From the NCBI GenBank assembly GCA_038326995.1, contig JBBQKP010000161.1, positions 1 to 7,978 on the forward strand: DNA of 7,978 nucleotides, given 5' to 3'. The notes under the pieces were generated by a model. The model was given only the letters and a program-made list of their open reading frames with translations, did no database searches and was not told where the DNA came from. The translations under genes and the position numbers were made by a program. Every line of letters starts with the position of its first letter. The first letter of the stretch is position 1. This stretch comes from JBBQKP01 sp038326995. GTDB taxonomy: Bacteria; Planctomycetota; Phycisphaerae; Tepidisphaerales; Tepidisphaeraceae. This document shows, in pieces, positions 1 to 6,534 of this stretch.

Positions 1-1577
1 TCGGCCAGGAAATTCATCGCGGCAGACACTTTGTCTTCCGTCACTCCTGATTGAAGTTTCGCGCGAATCTCGTCGGCCAACACCCGCGTGCGAGGCGACT
101 CGCCGGCATATCGACATGCAAGCCTGAACGTCTCAGTAACCAGTTGTACATCGAGCGTCGTCGAACGCGCCCGGTGCGGCGGATCGAAATTGATCGTCTT
201 GGTAACCACTTCATCGATGATCTGCTGCCGAATCTTGTTTACATCTGGCTCGGTCGCGGTGTGGCAAAGCGGGTAGCCCCCACGTTCGGACATCCATCGA
301 TAGGCCTCGTCGCGCACCTTGGCGTGCTTCTTGCCGTGCGCGACAAGGTCCAACCAGAATCGTTTATCCTTCCAGGGTTCGCGGTCTGAGGTCAGATCGA
401 ATGCTGGGAGTTCACGCAAGGCACGAATGCCAGCAACTTCCGTGAGCCGAAGGGGCCCGAGCTCAATCGTCGTCATTCGGCCCGCAAGATTGTCCGTTCC
501 TTCGCCAAGTCGCATGGCCGAACTTCCGGTCACTAACATGTTCACGTCAGTATGATCTACCAGCGTCTTCAGTTGCACGGACCAGTCAGCCAGATTTTGA
601 ACTTCGTCAAAAAGGAGATACGCAGGTTCGCCTCGTTTGGCCGCCGCATTCAATGTGCTTTTCAGAATGTTCTCTTCATACCATTTCACCAAAGTGAGAA
701 TGGGCTGTGTCATGGAACCAAGCTTGGGGATTTCGTCGAACTGTACATAGAAGATTCGAGCGGGATCGACTCTTTGCAGGAGCAGTAGCTGCTCGACCAA
801 CTGATTTTGGATAACGCTTTTACCGACTCGTCGTGATCCACGAATCACGACGATCTTGGCCATGCCTGATTGAAGTCGGGCGACAACTTCGTCAAAAGCC
901 CATCGTCTGAAACGCTCTGCTCGACGCGCCGGCTGCGCTTTCCACCACGGGTTTTGCCGGTCGATGAAGTCGAGGAGTTCTTGGTCGAGTCCACCTGCTG
1001 GCAGGGTCTCGAACAATGGCTTGGGCTTGCGCGAAAGTTTCGCTACCCGCGAAACGCTGCGCCAAAACTCATGCTTGGAAAGTTTCTTACCCGTCAGCTT
1101 ATTAAACTGTTTGTGCAGTTCGTCGAACTTCGCGGTGTAGGGAAGATGGTCTCGGTTGCCGATACCGTCAGGACACAAGCGAAGTATCTCAAGCTGCTCT
1201 TCCTCACTGAGCGGTTGCGTGCGCGGTGCCTTTTTCTTTTCCTTTGCTTTGCCGAGTCCTCCGGCCTTACCCGCTCGGGACAACATGCGCCAGAAACGAT
1301 CGTCAGCGAGAGTCGTCTTCTGTCGCTCCTCAAATGCCTTCTTCATCCCCTCAAACTGTTCTGTGTAGGGCAAGGCATCGCGCGGCAAGATGCACTCGTC
1401 CAACAATAGCCGAGCGAGTTTGATTTCTTCGATGGAGTATTTGGTATTTCTGTCGGGGAAGATGATGCTCCAGTAAAAAACTGCCGAATGATGGCTGATT
1501 CGATGAAAAGATGTTACTACCTCGAGCTGGCTTTTGCACGCATTATCGCTGGGGATGAGAGCAATTGACCTCCGCAA
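1..1577 (-). CDS. AAA ATPase of the COG1373/DUF4143 type, C-terminus cut by window edge
   Basis: A minus-strand frame stays open for about 525 codons and leaves the window at position 1 without a stop. Numbering from a TTG at 1577, the protein shows two diverged tandem helical modules (about 47-110 and 122-186, sharing RD-LPYT and FWR--SR), then an NPWW motif (209-212). A P-loop ATPase core follows: Walker A GSRRVGKS (247-254), Walker B AYLLFDEVQ (319-327), VTGSSA (349-354) and LAGR (364-367). This order is typical of COG1373 predicted ATPases, which usually end in a DUF4143 domain, here expected beyond the window. Members of this family bind and probably hydrolyse ATP, but the cellular role is generally unknown and I do not assign one. 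The start is uncertain: TTG 1577 is the first codon after an in-frame stop, has no convincing Shine-Dalgarno sequence, and the first in-frame ATG (1346) would remove most of module 1. The gene follows atpA on the same strand but beyond an apparent terminator, so it is probably a separate transcription unit. Confidence 0.8.
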   Translation of the reverse strand, partial: MRRSIALIPSDNACKSQLEVVTSFHRISHHSAVFYWSIIFPDRNTKYSIEEIKLARLLLDECILPRDALPYTEQFEGMKKAFEERQKTTLADDRFWRMLSRAGKAGGLGKAKEKKKAPRTQPLSEEEQLEILRLCPDGIGNRDHLPYTAKFDELHKQFNKLTGKKLSKHEFWRSVSRVAKLSRKPKPLFETLPAGGLDQELLDFIDRQNPWWKAQPARRAERFRRWAFDEVVARLQSGMAKIVVIRGSRRVGKSVIQNQLVEQLLLLQRVDPARIFYVQFDEIPKLGSMTQPILTLVKWYEENILKSTLNAAAKRGEPAYLLFDEVQNLADWSVQLKTLVDHTDVNMLVTGSSAMRLGEGTDNLAGRMTTIELGPLRLTEVAGIRALRELPAFDLTSDREPWKDKRFWLDLVAHGKKHAKVRDEAYRWMSERGGYPLCHTATEPDVNKIRQQIIDEVVTKTINFDPPHRARSTTLDVQLVTETFRLACRYAGESPRTRVLADEIRAKLQSGVTEDKVSAAMNFLA

Positions 1578-1585
1578 TCAAAAGC

Positions 1586-1617
1586 CGCTTCGAGTGAAGG
1601 GCGATCACCCCGAAGCG
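1586..1617. repeat. Imperfect palindrome just upstream of the AAA ATPase gene
   Basis: The arms CGCTTCG (1586-1592) and CGAAGCG (1611-1617) are perfect 7-base inverted repeats. Inside them GTGA (1594-1597) pairs with TCAC (1605-1608), leaving a 7-base loop. It lies directly upstream of the proposed TTG start of the AAA ATPase. It could be an operator or an mRNA hairpin; no function is demonstrated by the sequence. Confidence 0.45.
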
Positions 1618-1683
1618 ATGCCGCAAGCAAGAGGGTGGCGCGAATGATACGAGATAGCGGCAAGGCTGAGGTCAGACAATGAA

Positions 1684-1713
1684 AACGCCCACGCATGTTG
1701 ATGCGTGGGCGTT
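1684..1713 (-). terminator. Rho-independent-type terminator downstream of atpA
   Basis: A perfect 13-bp stem (1684-1696 with 1701-1713) closes a four-base loop. It starts 22 bases past the atpA stop codon. Read on the minus strand the hairpin runs into a short TTTTC tract, so it fits an intrinsic terminator with a weak U-run. It separates the atp operon from the AAA ATPase gene. The short U-run leaves room for partial read-through. Confidence 0.75.
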
Positions 1714-1735
1714 GGTGTTTTCGAGGCTCTTTGGA

Positions 1736-3247
1736 TTACCTGGTCCAGACGCTCTGCTTGTAGTTGGCGAGCGCTTCCTTGAGAACCTTTTCGATGTCGT
1801 CGGTGAGGGCCTTGCCTGAAGCGAATGTCGCACGGACCTCGGCATGACGGGTGTCGAAGTAGCTGAGGAAGCCGGTCTGAAACTCGTAGACGCGATCGAG
1901 CGGGACGTCGTCGAGCATGCCGTTGGTGCCGGCATAGATCAGCATGACCTGCTGCTCGAAGGCCATGGGCTGAAACTGCGGCTGCTTGAGCAATTCGACA
2001 AGGCGTGCACCGCGATCGAGACGCTTCTGGGTGTCGGGGTCGAGTTCGGTGCCAAGCTGAGCGAAGGCTTCGAGTTCGCGATAGGCGGCGAGGTCAAGAC
2101 GGAGTGAACCGGCGACTTTTTTCATCGCCTTGGTTTGAGCGTTACCGCCGACGCGGGAGACGGAGATGCCGACGTTGATGGCGGGTCGAACGCCAGCGAA
2201 GAAGAGTTCGGGTTCGAGGTAGATCTGGCCGTCGGTGATGGAGATGACGTTGGTGGGGATGTAGGCCGAGACGTCGCCGTCCTGTGTTTCGATGATGGGC
2301 AGTGCGGTGAGCGAGCCGCCGCCGTTTGCGGCACTGAGTTTGACGGCACGCTCGAGGAGTCGGCTGTGCAAGTAGAAGACGTCGCCCGGGTAGGCTTCGC
2401 GGCCCGGCGGGCGGCGCAGGAGCAGCGAGAGCTGACGGTAAGCGACGGCCTGCTTCGACAAATCGTCGTAGATGACCAGAGTCGCGTCGCCCTTCCACAT
2501 GAAGTACTCGGCCATCGCGGTACCTGCGTAGGGGGCGATGTACTGAAGCGGGGCGGGGTCGGATGCGCCAGCGACGACGACGGTGGTATAGTCCATCGCG
2601 CCGTATTTGCGGAGGGTTTCAACGACGGCGGCGACGGAGGATTCCTTCTGGCCGACGGCGACGTAGAAGCACTTCACGCCCGTGCCCTTCTGGGCAATGA
2701 TGGCGTCGAGAGCGATAGCGGTTTTGCCGGTTTTGCGGTCGCCGATGATGAGTTCACGCTGACCACGGCCGACGGGGATCATCGCGTCGATGGCCTTGAC
2801 GCCGGTCTGGAGGGGCTCGGTGACGGGCTGACGCTCGGCGATACCGGGAGCGACGATGTCGAGCTTGCGGGTTTCAGTGAGTTCGATCGGGCCGCCGCCG
2901 TCGAGGGGCTTGCCGAGCGGGTTGAGCACGCGACCGAGCACGGCCGGGCCGACGGGGACTTCGAGCAGACGACCTGTTGAGCGGACCTGATCGCCTTCCT
3001 TGATATTGAGGTAGTCGTCGTAGATGACGGCGCCGATGATGTCGTCTTCGAGGTTGAAGACCTGACCCATAGCCCCGCCGGTGAACTCAAGGAGTTCGCC
3101 CGACATGGCGTTTTTCAGGCCGTAAACTTTGGCGATACCGTCGCCGATTTCGACGACGGTGCCGACGTCGGAAACCTGGAGTTGTTGTTCGAAGGCCTGG
3201 ATTTCGCGTTTAAGGACGCTGGTGATTTCTGCGACGTTGATGGCCAT
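1736..3247 (-). CDS. atpA: F1Fo ATP synthase subunit alpha
   Basis: This is the non-catalytic nucleotide-binding alpha subunit of the F1 head; three copies alternate with beta in the hexamer on the cytoplasmic side. The 503-residue length is normal for the family. Visible landmarks are the N-terminal barrel motif DGIAKVYGL (36-44), the P-loop GDRKTGKT (169-176), the Walker B stretch LVIYDD (257-262), and the arginine-finger motif SVSRVGG (362-368), where R365 corresponds to the Arg that reaches into the catalytic site. The ATG at 3247 gives the usual MAI start. There is no Shine-Dalgarno sequence in front of it: the mRNA is C-rich there (see 3248-3270). It is the last atp gene before an apparent terminator; gamma, beta and epsilon genes do not follow. 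Identification is secure. Confidence 0.98.
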   Translation of the reverse strand: MAINVAEITSVLKREIQAFEQQLQVSDVGTVVEIGDGIAKVYGLKNAMSGELLEFTGGAMGQVFNLEDDIIGAVIYDDYLNIKEGDQVRSTGRLLEVPVGPAVLGRVLNPLGKPLDGGGPIELTETRKLDIVAPGIAERQPVTEPLQTGVKAIDAMIPVGRGQRELIIGDRKTGKTAIALDAIIAQKGTGVKCFYVAVGQKESSVAAVVETLRKYGAMDYTTVVVAGASDPAPLQYIAPYAGTAMAEYFMWKGDATLVIYDDLSKQAVAYRQLSLLLRRPPGREAYPGDVFYLHSRLLERAVKLSAANGGGSLTALPIIETQDGDVSAYIPTNVISITDGQIYLEPELFFAGVRPAINVGISVSRVGGNAQTKAMKKVAGSLRLDLAAYRELEAFAQLGTELDPDTQKRLDRGARLVELLKQPQFQPMAFEQQVMLIYAGTNGMLDDVPLDRVYEFQTGFLSYFDTRHAEVRATFASGKALTDDIEKVLKEALANYKQSVWTR

Positions 3248-3270
3248 GATTGGGGAGGTGGGGAGGGTTC
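3248..3270 (-). promoter_or_regulatory. Pyrimidine-rich atpA leader lacking a Shine-Dalgarno sequence
   Basis: On the coding strand the bases immediately before the atpA ATG are almost all C and T and include CCACCTCC, which resembles the anti-Shine-Dalgarno end of 16S rRNA rather than its complement. No GGAG-type site lies within 20 bases of the start. Translation must therefore start by another route, for example an unstructured leader or coupling from atpH. The lack of a site is seen directly; the mechanism is inference. Confidence 0.5.
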
Positions 3271-3312
3271 GGGGATCGATGAGGAGATCGACTGAAATTT
3301 AAGGCTGTTGGA

Positions 3313-3864
3313 TTACGCTTTGAGCAGTTTGTTCCGCAGCGCATCGAGCTGTGCACGGACGCTGCCGTCGATGAGGCGGTCGCCTATCTTGACGATGATT
3401 CCGCCGATGATGCTTTCGTCGACGTATTGATGGATGACGGGGTCTTTGCCGAGTGATCGCTGAAGCGAGACACGGACTTGCTCGAGATCGGGCGGCAGGA
3501 GTCGTTTGGCGACGGTGATGTCGACCTCGACTTTGCCGAGCCGTTCGTCGAGCAGGTCTTCGAATGCCTGGGCGACTTCGGGTAGAAGCGCGAGCTGATC
3601 TTTCGAGGAGAGCAGCCTGATGGTGTTGAACGTGAGGGGCTGGAAGCGTGAGCCGAAAGCGCGGCCGAGTAGTTGATCCTTGGCCTCTTGCGACACCTTC
3701 GGGTCGGAGAAGAATTGAGCGAGATGCGGGGTCTGGGACATCACCTCGCCGACCGCCTGCATTTCCTGGGCGACCTGAGGCGTGACGTTGCGCTCGTCTG
3801 CCAGGGCAAGGAGTGCGCTGGCGTAGGCCTGTGCTGCGGGGGATGGAAGTTTCGCTTGGGCCAT
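3313..3864 (-). CDS. atpH: F1Fo ATP synthase subunit delta
   Basis: Delta (OSCP-like) joins the top of the F1 alpha/beta hexamer to the peripheral b stalk. The 183-residue product has the family shape: an N-terminal helical bundle beginning with an AQAYASAL-type segment near residues 11-18, and the conserved C-terminal motif GG-I-VKIGDRLIDGSV around 154-169, followed by a final amphipathic helix. I chose ATG 3864 because it yields the usual length and the normal N-terminus. A longer reading from GTG 3927 adds 21 residues unlike the family (VSSKVALCL...). Neither start has a clear Shine-Dalgarno sequence. It lies 75 bases after atpF and 65 bases before atpA, looser spacing than in most atp operons. 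Confidence 0.95.
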   Translation of the reverse strand: MAQAKLPSPAAQAYASALLALADERNVTPQVAQEMQAVGEVMSQTPHLAQFFSDPKVSQEAKDQLLGRAFGSRFQPLTFNTIRLLSSKDQLALLPEVAQAFEDLLDERLGKVEVDITVAKRLLPPDLEQVRVSLQRSLGKDPVIHQYVDESIIGGIIVKIGDRLIDGSVRAQLDALRNKLLKA

Positions 3865-3939
3865 ATGGGCGTTGGTGATGGTGAAGCGTGAACAGTTATG
3901 CAAGCAGAGAGCGACTTTCGAACTCACACGGTCTTGAGT

Positions 3940-4551
3940 TTAGTTCCTCGTTGACAACTGATCGAGGCTCGATCGGACGAGATCGCGCTGGTCGTTTTCG
4001 TTGATCTCACGGCGCAGGATTTTGCTTGCGATCTGGGTCGAGAGCGTGGCGGCCTGCTCGCGAATTTCAGCCAGTGCGGCCGACTTGCTGGAATCGATTT
4101 CCTTCGTAGCTCGCGTTTTCACTTCTTCGACTTCCTGCTGGGCCAGAAGCTTGGTTCGTGTCGTAAGTGCCTCGGCATCGATCTGTGCCTTGGCGAGCAT
4201 GTCTTTTACTCGCAACTCAGAGTCGCGTAGGTCGGACTGGTACTTCGCCAGAGTCGCCATCGCATCTACATTTGCCTGTTCGGCACTTTTGATGTCGGAG
4301 CGAATTTTTCCTTCACGTGCGGCGAGCCCTTTGACGACCGGTCCCCAGGCAGTTTTGGCGAGGATCACCAGGGTCAGGCCGAAGATGATCAAAGTGACGA
4401 TGCCCGTGGTGAGGTCGTACTTGTTGGTGGGGAGTGGCGAAACCGTTCCACCTTCCTGACCTACGGCAGCTCCGGCGGCGAGGGTGAAGGCTGCTGCGGT
4501 GAGGTGAATCACTGCTACGGCAAGGATGAGATTCCGGGTTTTAACCAGCAT
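3940..4551 (-). CDS. atpF: F1Fo ATP synthase subunit b
   Basis: Subunit b forms the peripheral stalk: one membrane helix anchors it next to subunit a, and a long cytoplasmic coiled coil reaches delta and alpha. The 203-residue product has a membrane span at about 47-68 followed by the conserved AWGPVVKGLAAREGKI stretch (68-83), then a charged Ala/Glu/Lys-rich coiled coil to about 180 and a short C-terminal region. Unusually, an extra hydrophobic N-terminal segment (about 7-30) precedes the anchor and looks like a signal peptide. This would put the intervening QEGGTVSPLPTNK stretch outside the membrane and preserve the N-out topology after cleavage. The ATG at 4551 has a good Shine-Dalgarno GGAG seven bases upstream. 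A GC-rich hairpin lies between atpE and this gene. Confidence 0.95.
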   Translation of the reverse strand: MLVKTRNLILAVAVIHLTAAAFTLAAGAAVGQEGGTVSPLPTNKYDLTTGIVTLIIFGLTLVILAKTAWGPVVKGLAAREGKIRSDIKSAEQANVDAMATLAKYQSDLRDSELRVKDMLAKAQIDAEALTTRTKLLAQQEVEEVKTRATKEIDSSKSAALAEIREQAATLSTQIASKILRREINENDQRDLVRSSLDQLSTRN

Positions 4552-4616
4552 GGGCTAACTCCGATGGAGAACAGACCTGATGGCCGAGCCTATGGCCAAA
4601 GTTTTGGTCGATTTTT

Positions 4617-4648
4617 CCCGCCCGGATTGTTAGAGCAACCCGGGCGGG
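4617..4648 (-). promoter_or_regulatory. GC-rich hairpin in the atpE-atpF spacer
   Basis: Arms at 4617-4628 and 4637-4648 pair over 12 positions in the minus-strand transcript, one of them a G-U wobble, around an 8-base loop. On the minus strand it is followed by AAAAAT rather than a U-run, so it is not a standard intrinsic terminator. It sits 67 bases past the atpE stop and 65 bases before the atpF start. A role as a 3' stabiliser of an atpE-containing transcript, helping the high c-subunit stoichiometry, is plausible but inferred. Confidence 0.65.
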
Positions 4649-4714
4649 ATGGATTTCGACAGGCGCGACGTTCCTGAACGGTAAAGATCAGGATTCGTGT
4701 GGAACGGTGACGGT

Positions 4715-5065
4715 TTAGAACAGGAACAGGGGGAGCAAGCAGACGACGACGGCGAAGAGTGCGGCGCCTTCGATCAGGGCGGCGGCGACGATCATTGCGC
4801 CTTGGATCTTGCCCGAGGCTTCGGGCTGGCGTGCGATCGACTCGACGGCGGATGCGCCGATGCGGCCGATGCCCAGACCGGCACCCAGGAGAACCAGGCC
4901 AGCGCCGATGGCTCCACCGAACACGGCCAGGCCCTTGCCATTATCAACCTGAACCTGCGCGAGCAGATTGGAGCCGGTGGTAAGAGTTGTGGCGTCGGCA
5001 GCGTGGGCTGCGATTGCGGGGAGGGTCAGGACGGCGAGCAGGGTCAGTGCGAAAATGCGCTTCAT
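4715..5065 (-). CDS. atpE: F1Fo ATP synthase subunit c
   Basis: Subunit c is the ion-carrying hairpin of the rotating membrane ring. The 116-residue product starts with a signal-peptide-like segment (1-22, ending AHA before ADATT) and a short polar spacer, then the two-helix core: helix 1 about 46-68 with the glycine-rich GAGLGIGRIG, the cytoplasmic loop RQP (79-81) and helix 2 about 88-113 with the essential carboxylate E99 in ALIEGA. Typical core c subunits have about 70-90 residues; the excess is the N-terminal extension. Sodium-type c subunits carry a Gln in helix 1 and Ser/Thr after the Glu; here the positions read GIGRIG and EGAA, so proton coupling is expected. ATG 5065 was chosen for its AGGA site six bases upstream; longer readings would run into the atpB coding region. 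Confidence 0.96.
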   Translation of the reverse strand: MKRIFALTLLAVLTLPAIAAHAADATTLTTGSNLLAQVQVDNGKGLAVFGGAIGAGLVLLGAGLGIGRIGASAVESIARQPEASGKIQGAMIVAAALIEGAALFAVVVCLLPLFLF

Positions 5066-5089
5066 GTCGGTTCCTACTATCATCATTGT

Positions 5090-5138
5090 CGGCCCTGTTC
5101 GGGTTGGGCCGCTGAACCCTGCCCCATGAGATTGGGGC
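5090..5138 (-). other. Two small inverted repeats in the atpB-atpE spacer
   Basis: Two 6-bp hairpins are possible: 5090-5095 with 5106-5111, and 5121-5126 with 5133-5138. A third pairing, GGGTT (5101-5105) with AACCC (5115-5119), competes with the first. The spacer from the atpB stop to the atpE start is 106 bases and otherwise holds only the atpE ribosome-binding site. None of the hairpins is followed by a U-run. Confidence 0.35.
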
Positions 5139-5171
5139 GTTGATATTTTGGTAACGCGAGAGACGGTTATG

Positions 5172-6095
5172 CTAGTGAGCCGGAATTCCAGGTCCATGAC
5201 CTTCGTTAGGACCTTTGTCATGACCATCGCCATGACCATCGCCATGACTCTCATCATGATGGTCTCCATGGTGCTGCATCTGGCTGAGGAAGATTGTGGT
5301 AAGGAAGACGAAGAGATACGCCTGAAGGAAGGCGACGAACACTTTTAAGAGCATCATCGCGACCGAGCCGATGACGACAGGCACCGCGACGGCGATCTGT
5401 CCGTACAAGCCCAGAGGCAGGGCGATGGCGACGAAGCTGACGAGTACCTTGAGAACGATGCCGCCGGCCAGCATGTTGGCGAACAGACGCATCATGAGCG
5501 CGAAGGGTTTTACGAACAGCCCGATGATTTCGACGGGCACCATGATCGGCCAGATGAATTTCGGCGTTCCGCCCGTAAGGTGCGAAAGGTATCCGCCGAC
5601 GCCCAGCTGTTTCAGGCCGTAGATTTGAATGACGAAGAAGGTGACGACCGCCAGAACGAATGTAACGGCGAGATTGCCCGTGGCGGTGCCGTAGATCGGG
5701 TGGGGCAGGCCAGCGGTTTTAGTCAGTGCGTAGGTCAGGTCGTAAAGCGGAAGCAGGCCGAGCAGATTATTGATGAGAATAAAGAAGAAGGTGGTCCAGA
5801 GGTAGGGAAGGAACTGCTCTGCATCCTTACCAAGGATGGGCCGAACGACGGTGTCTCGCAGGTAGAGCAAAACGGATTCGATCAGATTCTGAAACCCTTT
5901 GGGCTCGAGTCGCGAGCCGTAGGCTGCTCCGACCAATGGCATGAGAATCACCATGATAAGGCCGGTGATAGCCAGAAGGATCATATGGTTGGTGACGGAG
6001 GTAAAACCCCCGCCCAGCTGAACGTGATCCACGACTTTCTCGAGCGGGTTGGCCGCCAGAAGGGAGAACGAATGTAGGATTACGTCGTGGTTCAT
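5172..6095 (-). CDS. atpB: F1Fo ATP synthase subunit a, with His-rich C-terminal tail
   Basis: Subunit a provides the two half-channels that pass protons to and from the c ring. The 307-residue product is polytopic, with membrane spans near 37-58, 97-117, 140-160, 183-212 and 213-270. The essential arginine is R203 in the conserved MMRLFANMLAGG stretch (201-212), matching E. coli R210. The last helix ends in a conserved LQAYLFVFLTTIFLS-type sequence (257-271). After it comes an unusual tail (272-307) rich in His, Gly and Asp, with nine histidines. Part of that tail is encoded by a 12-base tandem repeat. The ATG at 6095 gives a sensible N-terminus but no clear Shine-Dalgarno sequence; it lies 31 bases past atpI. 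Confidence 0.97.
   Translation of the reverse strand: MNHDVILHSFSLLAANPLEKVVDHVQLGGGFTSVTNHMILLAITGLIMVILMPLVGAAYGSRLEPKGFQNLIESVLLYLRDTVVRPILGKDAEQFLPYLWTTFFFILINNLLGLLPLYDLTYALTKTAGLPHPIYGTATGNLAVTFVLAVVTFFVIQIYGLKQLGVGGYLSHLTGGTPKFIWPIMVPVEIIGLFVKPFALMMRLFANMLAGGIVLKVLVSFVAIALPLGLYGQIAVAVPVVIGSVAMMLLKVFVAFLQAYLFVFLTTIFLSQMQHHGDHHDESHGDGHGDGHDKGPNEGHGPGIPAH
5219..5249. repeat. 12-bp tandem repeat within the 3' end of atpB
   Basis: The unit CATGACCATCGC occurs twice in a row (5219-5230 and 5231-5242), followed by a partial third copy. On the coding strand each unit encodes four residues of the HGDG type in the His-rich tail, so copy number can change without a frameshift. Confidence 0.8.
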
Positions 6096-6126
6096 CAGAA
6101 GGGCCCGCTAGATGGCGGGATCGGAA

Positions 6127-6534
6127 TCATAGCGTTGAGTTCGACTTGTTCCAGTCCGACGCGCTCAGCTCATGTTTTTGGCGGCGGGTCTCGACGAGCA
6201 AAACGGCAAAATAGAGAGGTATCAGCAGTGTCAGGCTCGGCAGAGCAGGGTATTTTCCGACTGAAACAGCCAATATCACGCACGAGGCCGCGACAACAAG
6301 TCGCAGCATCCCTGACACGACTCCGACAAGAGCAGCAACCTCCGGCGGCTGTCTTGAGCCCCAGATGGAGACTGGAACCGTCGCAGTTATGGCGATTGCG
6401 ACCGCGACGCTCGACGCCAGAAGCCCCGTCCACCAGTCGGGCCTTGCCACCAAAATCAGCACCAACGACACCGCGCCGATTGCGATCAGCAGCGCGGCGA
6501 TGTTCTGCACGAACTGTTGCTTCCATCCGCTCAT
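6127..6534 (-). CDS. atpI: AtpI-like membrane protein of the ATP synthase operon
   Basis: A 135-residue integral membrane protein with four predicted spans (about 11-30, 37-58, 66-91, 98-115), in the classic atpI position between atpZ and atpB. The third span contains GMLRL (76-80), with an arginine typical of this small, poorly conserved family. AtpI proteins are reported to help c-ring assembly or ion supply but are not part of the final enzyme. Its ATG (6534) overlaps the atpZ stop as ATGA, so the two are probably translationally coupled; an AGGG site lies about nine bases upstream inside atpZ. A longer reading would have to lie within atpZ and is rejected. Sequence conservation is weak, so the name rests largely on topology and position. 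Confidence 0.75.
   Translation of the reverse strand: MSGWKQQFVQNIAALLIAIGAVSLVLILVARPDWWTGLLASSVAVAIAITATVPVSIWGSRQPPEVAALVGVVSGMLRLVVAASCVILAVSVGKYPALPSLTLLIPLYFAVLLVETRRQKHELSASDWNKSNSTL

Noticed and set aside
870..1409. A 179-codon plus-strand frame opposite the AAA ATPase N-terminus
   Set aside because: The minus-strand frame carries the repeated module and leads into recognised ATPase motifs; the plus frame shows no domain and is an antisense shadow.
2135..2980. A 281-codon open frame on the plus strand, antisense to atpA
   Set aside because: It mirrors the highly conserved atpA frame in GC-rich DNA, its translation is low-complexity Asp/Gly/Val-rich, and atpA is certain.
3865..3927. 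Extended atpH start at GTG 3927
   Set aside because: The added 21 residues do not resemble delta subunits and ATG 3864 gives the usual length.
4715..5065. Possible sodium-coupled c subunit
   Set aside because: The Gln in helix 1 and the Ser/Thr after the essential Glu found in Na+ types are absent.
5066..5269. Longer atpE reading that would start inside atpB
   Set aside because: The extra N-terminus is a Met/Val/Thr-rich out-of-frame reading of the atpB His tail; the ATG at 5065 has a good ribosome-binding site and a normal leader.
6104..6119. Small inverted repeat (5-bp arms) in the atpI-atpB spacer
   Set aside because: Arms are short and expected by chance in GC-rich DNA; no U-run or other context supports a function.
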